A DNA stretch of 44,342 bases from Clostridia bacterium (GTDB taxonomy: Bacteria > Bacillota > Clostridia > Christensenellales > Aristaeellaceae): positions 1 to 44,342 of the forward strand of contig JAFWWK010000076.1 of the NCBI GenBank assembly GCA_017523615.1, in the 5' to 3' direction. Under the pieces are notes generated by a model that saw nothing but the letters and a program-made list of their open reading frames with translations, ran no database searches and was not told the DNA's origin. This document shows, piece by piece, positions 42,014-44,342 of this stretch. Positions within the stretch are counted from its first letter, which is position 1. Each line of letters starts with the position of its first letter. Both the position numbers and the translations under genes were made by a program.

Positions 42014-43195
42014 ATGACTGAAAGACTGTTTACCTCAGAATCGGTAACGGAAGGGCATCCGGATAAACTTTGCGACCAGGTGTCCGACGCGATCTTGGAC
42101 GCTATGCTTGCCCAGGATCCCATGTCAAGGGTGGCATGCGAGACCTGCGCCACCACCGGACTTGTCCTTGTGATGGGCGAAGTGACCACCAAGGCCGTCG
42201 TGCCAGTGATGGACGTGGTCCGCAGGACCATCAATTCCATCGGTTATGACAATGCCGCTGCGGGGTTCAACGGACATACCTGCGGCGTGATGACCGCCCT
42301 GCATGAGCAGAGCCCCGACATCGCTATGGGTGTGGACGAGGCCCTGGAGACCCGTGAGGAAAAGACTGGGGAGATCGGCGCCGGCGACCAGGGCATGATG
42401 TTCGGTTTCGCCTGCGACGAGACCCCGGAATTGATGCCAATGCCCATCGCGCTTGCCCACCGCCTGACCCGCAGGATGGCAGAAGTTCGCAAAAACGGCA
42501 CGTTCCCCTGGATGCGCCCCGACGGAAAGGCCCAGGTGTCCGTGCGTTACAACGGCTTAAAGCCTGCAGCCGTGGATACGGTGGTCATTTCTACACAGCA
42601 TGACGAGCAGGTCTCCATGGAAACCATCCGCGAGGCCATGATCGAGGAAGTCGTAAAGCGTGCCATACCGGCGGATATGATGGCAAAAGCACCCACATTT
42701 TTCATCAACCCCACCGGCAGGTTCTGCGTGGGCGGCCCGATGGGTGACAGCGGGCTGACGGGGAGGAAGATCGTCGTGGATACCTACGGTGGTTACGCGC
42801 CTCACGGCGGCGGCGCTTTCTCCGGCAAGGATCCCACCAAGGTGGACCGCAGCGCGGCCTATGCAGCCAGGCACGCGGCCAAGAATATCGTCGCGTCGGG
42901 CCTGGCCGAGCAGTGCCTCGTCTCCGTGGCCTACGCCATCGGCGTAGCTCATCCGGTGAGCTTCACGGTGGACACCCGGGGTACCGGCGCCATCCCTGAT
43001 GAAAAGATCGCAGAAATCGTCTCTTCCCTCTTCGATATGCGCCCCGCCGCCATCATCCGCCGGCTGGACCTGAGGCGGCCCATTTATCATGGGACCGCGG
43101 CATATGGTCATTTCGGCAGGCTGGATCTGGACCTTCCCTGGGAAAAATGCGACATGGTGGATACGCTGAGGGACGCTGCGGGACTTAAATGTTAA
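42014..43195 (+). CDS. metK: S-adenosylmethionine synthetase
   Basis: This 393-residue enzyme makes S-adenosylmethionine from methionine and [24 protein letters not shown] at the start, the [10 protein letters not shown] motif and the [19 protein letters not shown] loop are all complete. The ATG at 42014 follows AAGGAG with a 9-nt gap. It is controlled by the S-box riboswitch just upstream. No terminator is apparent between its stop and the palindrome at 43259. Confidence 0.98.
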   Translation: MTERLFTSESVTEGHPDKLCDQVSDAILDAMLAQDPMSRVACETCATTGLVLVMGEVTTKAVVPVMDVVRRTINSIGYDNAAAGFNGHTCGVMTALHEQSPDIAMGVDEALETREEKTGEIGAGDQGMMFGFACDETPELMPMPIALAHRLTRRMAEVRKNGTFPWMRPDGKAQVSVRYNGLKPAAVDTVVISTQHDEQVSMETIREAMIEEVVKRAIPADMMAKAPTFFINPTGRFCVGGPMGDSGLTGRKIVVDTYGGYAPHGGGAFSGKDPTKVDRSAAYAARHAAKNIVASGLAEQCLVSVAYAIGVAHPVSFTVDTRGTGAIPDEKIAEIVSSLFDMRPAAIIRRLDLRRPIYHGTAAYGHFGRLDLDLPWEKCDMVDTLRDAAGLKC

Positions 43196-43254
43196 GAAAT
43201 AATGTAAAAAGTTACGGAAATATTTCAAAAACAGATGGAAATATTACGAAAGTA

Positions 43255-43263
43255 TGATATAAT
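43255..43263 (+). promoter_or_regulatory. Extended -10 promoter of the methyltransferase gene
   Basis: TG (43255-43256), one base, then perfect TATAAT (43258-43263). There is no clear -35. The -10 overlaps the left end of the palindrome at 43259. Confidence 0.6.
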
Positions 43264-43291
43264 CGCCATGTGCAGTGCACATGGCGATTAT
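43259..43291. repeat. 33-bp perfect palindrome overlapping the -10 box
   Basis: 16-bp arms (starting ATAATCGCCATGTGCA) around a single central G, with no mismatch. It covers the last five bases of the -10 and the likely transcription start of the methyltransferase gene, where an operator would lie. It is not followed by a T-run on either strand, so it is not a terminator. Whether it is an operator or an mRNA 5' hairpin is undecided. Confidence 0.85.
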
Positions 43292-43322
43292 TCCATATCA
43301 GGAGCGATGGGAGACACAGATT

Positions 43323-43898
43323 ATGATCATCAAGGAACAGGCTGCGTCCGGAAGAAGGGATTGGGAACTTTTCGTTCGCCCGCGCCTTTCGGCCCGGGAA
43401 AAGAGCGCGATTCGCTGGGCTGCGGTGGAAGATTATGACCGTGTGTTTGATATGGAGTGTTCCGGCGGCGCGCTGCTCATCGCATTGAAAGACAGCCTGC
43501 GTGTCCGCGCCTGCGGTATGACAAGGGAACCAGGCGAAGCCGAGGAGATCATGGAGATCATCGACGGCTCGGATATCATTTTGGCGTCTCCCCGGGATAT
43601 CCCCTTCCGGACCTGCTCTTTTGACGAGGTCTTTGTTACCAGGAATGTGGGAGATAATCTGAGCGAGCAGGGGGTATCTGAGGCCGCGAGGGTCTTAAGG
43701 CCCGGCGGCCAGTTGATCGTATCATGCAGCCTCTTTCCGCGGGCGGCCGCTTTTTTCCGCGGCGATTCCGAACCTGAACCCGACAGGCATACCCTGATGA
43801 GGCGGCTCCAGGAGCACGATTTCAAGCATATATCTTTCCGTCGAAGCGGCATGAGAGGCGTGATCACCGCCTGGAAGAAAGAGATCATAGAAAAATAA
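43323..43898 (+). CDS. Class I SAM-dependent methyltransferase-like protein
   Basis: This 191-residue protein has the last part of a Rossmann-type methyltransferase: DMECSGGALLIAL in the place of motif I, SFDEVFVTRNVGD, then AARVLRPGGQLIVS, a typical motif. Motif I is degenerate (no GxGxG), and the protein is short, so activity is uncertain. The ATG at 43323 has GGGAGA 9 nt before it; the frame is open to 43275, inside the palindrome. It follows the SAM synthetase gene, a fitting context. The acceptor is unknown. Confidence 0.72.
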   Translation: MIIKEQAASGRRDWELFVRPRLSAREKSAIRWAAVEDYDRVFDMECSGGALLIALKDSLRVRACGMTREPGEAEEIMEIIDGSDIILASPRDIPFRTCSFDEVFVTRNVGDNLSEQGVSEAARVLRPGGQLIVSCSLFPRAAAFFRGDSEPEPDRHTLMRRLQEHDFKHISFRRSGMRGVITAWKKEIIEK

Positions 43899-43970
43899 AA
43901 GTATAATCTCATACATAAATCAACGTTTACAGGGGGCTGTGAAAAAAGTCACAGACCCAACGGGAAGAAA

Positions 43971-44017
43971 CAAAAAGTGCCTCTGACCTTTGAAAAAAGG
44001 CATGGAGGCACTTTTTG
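43971..44017 (+). terminator. 13-bp hairpin at the IS left end
   Basis: CAAAAAGTGCCTC (43971-43983) pairs exactly with GAGGCACTTTTTG (44005-44017). It lies just before the transposase -10 and could stop transcription from outside the element entering the transposase gene. Confidence 0.7.
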
Positions 44018-44035
44018 TGGTATAATGTACTTGTG

Positions 44036-44342
44036 ATGAAACATTACCAGAGACAGTATAGTCCAAAGCAGGGAAGATTACCAGTATATATCGCGGATAT
44101 TTTGGATATTTGCGATCCGGTACTGACATTTGACCAGATCATGGAGGAGATCAGAATAGAACAGTACCTGAAGCCAGATACCAATCCATGGCATCTGGGC
44201 AGGCCACGGTTCAATCAGGTCAACATGTTAAAAACGGTCTTGTTCAGCTTCATGGACATCGGGTATGCATCCTTGAGGGATATAGCAAAGCAATGCAAGG
44301 TTAACATACGGTATATGTATCTCATGGATTATGCGCAGCCAA
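44036..44342 (+). CDS. Transposase, IS1182 family (5' part only)
   Basis: The first 102 codons of a transposase run off the window end. The sequence starts MKHYQRQYSPKQGRLPVYIA, contains DPVLTFDQIMEEI and GYASLRDIAKQCKVNIRYMYLM, which match the N-terminal (InsH-like) domain of IS1182/IS5-type DDE transposases. Codon use is less GC-rich than in neighbours, as expected for a mobile gene. The catalytic DDE residues lie outside the window. It has no clear ribosome site; TATAAT is 10 nt upstream of the ATG. Confidence 0.9.
   Translation, partial: MKHYQRQYSPKQGRLPVYIADILDICDPVLTFDQIMEEIRIEQYLKPDTNPWHLGRPRFNQVNMLKTVLFSFMDIGYASLRDIAKQCKVNIRYMYLMDYAQP

Larger units (their letters stand above)
43932..44342 (+). 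mobile_element. Left part of an IS1182-like insertion sequence
   Basis: The element begins near GGGGGCTGTGAAAAAAG (43932), whose CTGTGA and TCACAG (43937-43942 with 43949-43954), flanked by GGG and CCC, make an imperfect inverted repeat, as at many IS ends. A terminator-like hairpin, a -10 box (TATAAT at 44021-44026) and a transposase start follow. The right end and target duplication lie outside the window, so the exact left boundary is an estimate. Confidence 0.75.

Noticed and set aside
43259..43291. Palindrome as a metK terminator
   Set aside because: No T-tract on the plus strand and it overlaps a -10 box; an operator or mRNA 5' hairpin fits better.

Overview
The window is a 44-kb piece of a GC-rich, gene-dense bacterial chromosome. 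It is most likely from an anaerobic, fibre-degrading member of the Clostridia (Bacillota) of a gut or rumen type. The evidence is the Firmicute core block yicC-remA-gmk-rpoZ-coaBC-priA-def-fmt, an S-box (SAM-I) riboswitch before metK, strong AGGAGG-type ribosome sites with some GTG and TTG starts, sigma-A promoters with 17-bp spacers, an LCP/BY-kinase module, and several hemicellulose enzymes. The genus cannot be read from the sequence.

Layout. 1-404 is the 3' end of a TrpB2-type tryptophan synthase beta gene. 575-5584 is a carbohydrate region: Gfo/Idh/MocA oxidoreductase, GH10 xylanase, PfkB sugar kinase and GH43 enzyme. 5826-10987 runs forward: DUF554 membrane protein, a DUF3795/metallo-beta-lactamase fusion, then a translationally coupled Nudix, tandem-GNAT and M3 oligopeptidase group. 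11084-17809 holds a MATE exporter, a GH5 glucanase, a TARG1-like macrodomain, a nitroreductase coupled to a ferredoxin-fused aldo/keto-reductase-like protein, and two small membrane proteins. 17950-21094 (minus) is an ECF sigma factor, a membrane anti-sigma-like protein and a membrane-anchored C11 (clostripain) protease whose reading frame is cut by an in-frame TAG. 21259-25433 holds a lipoprotein, a tandem GNAT preceded by an apparent leader-peptide attenuator, a CE1-type esterase with a metallo-hydrolase, and a decayed SpoIIE-type phosphatase. 25821-28571 holds a membrane protein, a second MATE exporter and a Nudix hydrolase. 28642-35727 is the housekeeping operon. 35815-37259 is an ABC-type pair whose ATPase subunit has lost its P-loop lysine. 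37483-40091 is LCP, Wzz-like adaptor and BY-kinase. 40381-43898 holds a uracil permease, metK under an S-box, and a methyltransferase with a 33-bp palindrome at its promoter. From about 43932 to the window end is the left part of an IS1182-like element.

How the parts fit. None of the GH10, GH43, GH5 and CE1-like proteins shows a signal peptide, so they probably process imported oligosaccharides in the cytoplasm, together with the PfkB kinase and the Gfo/Idh dehydrogenase. The 28.6-35.7 kb block is conserved growth machinery (RNA turnover, GMP kinase, RNA polymerase omega, CoA synthesis, replication restart, N-terminal formylation and deformylation). The most unusual items are the sigma/anti-sigma/C11 protease operon with its internal TAG, the P-loop-less ABC pair, the 29-codon leader with a terminator before a tandem GNAT, the large palindrome downstream of metK, and the DUF3795-MBL fusion. 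All functional statements are from reading the sequence; no database search was run.
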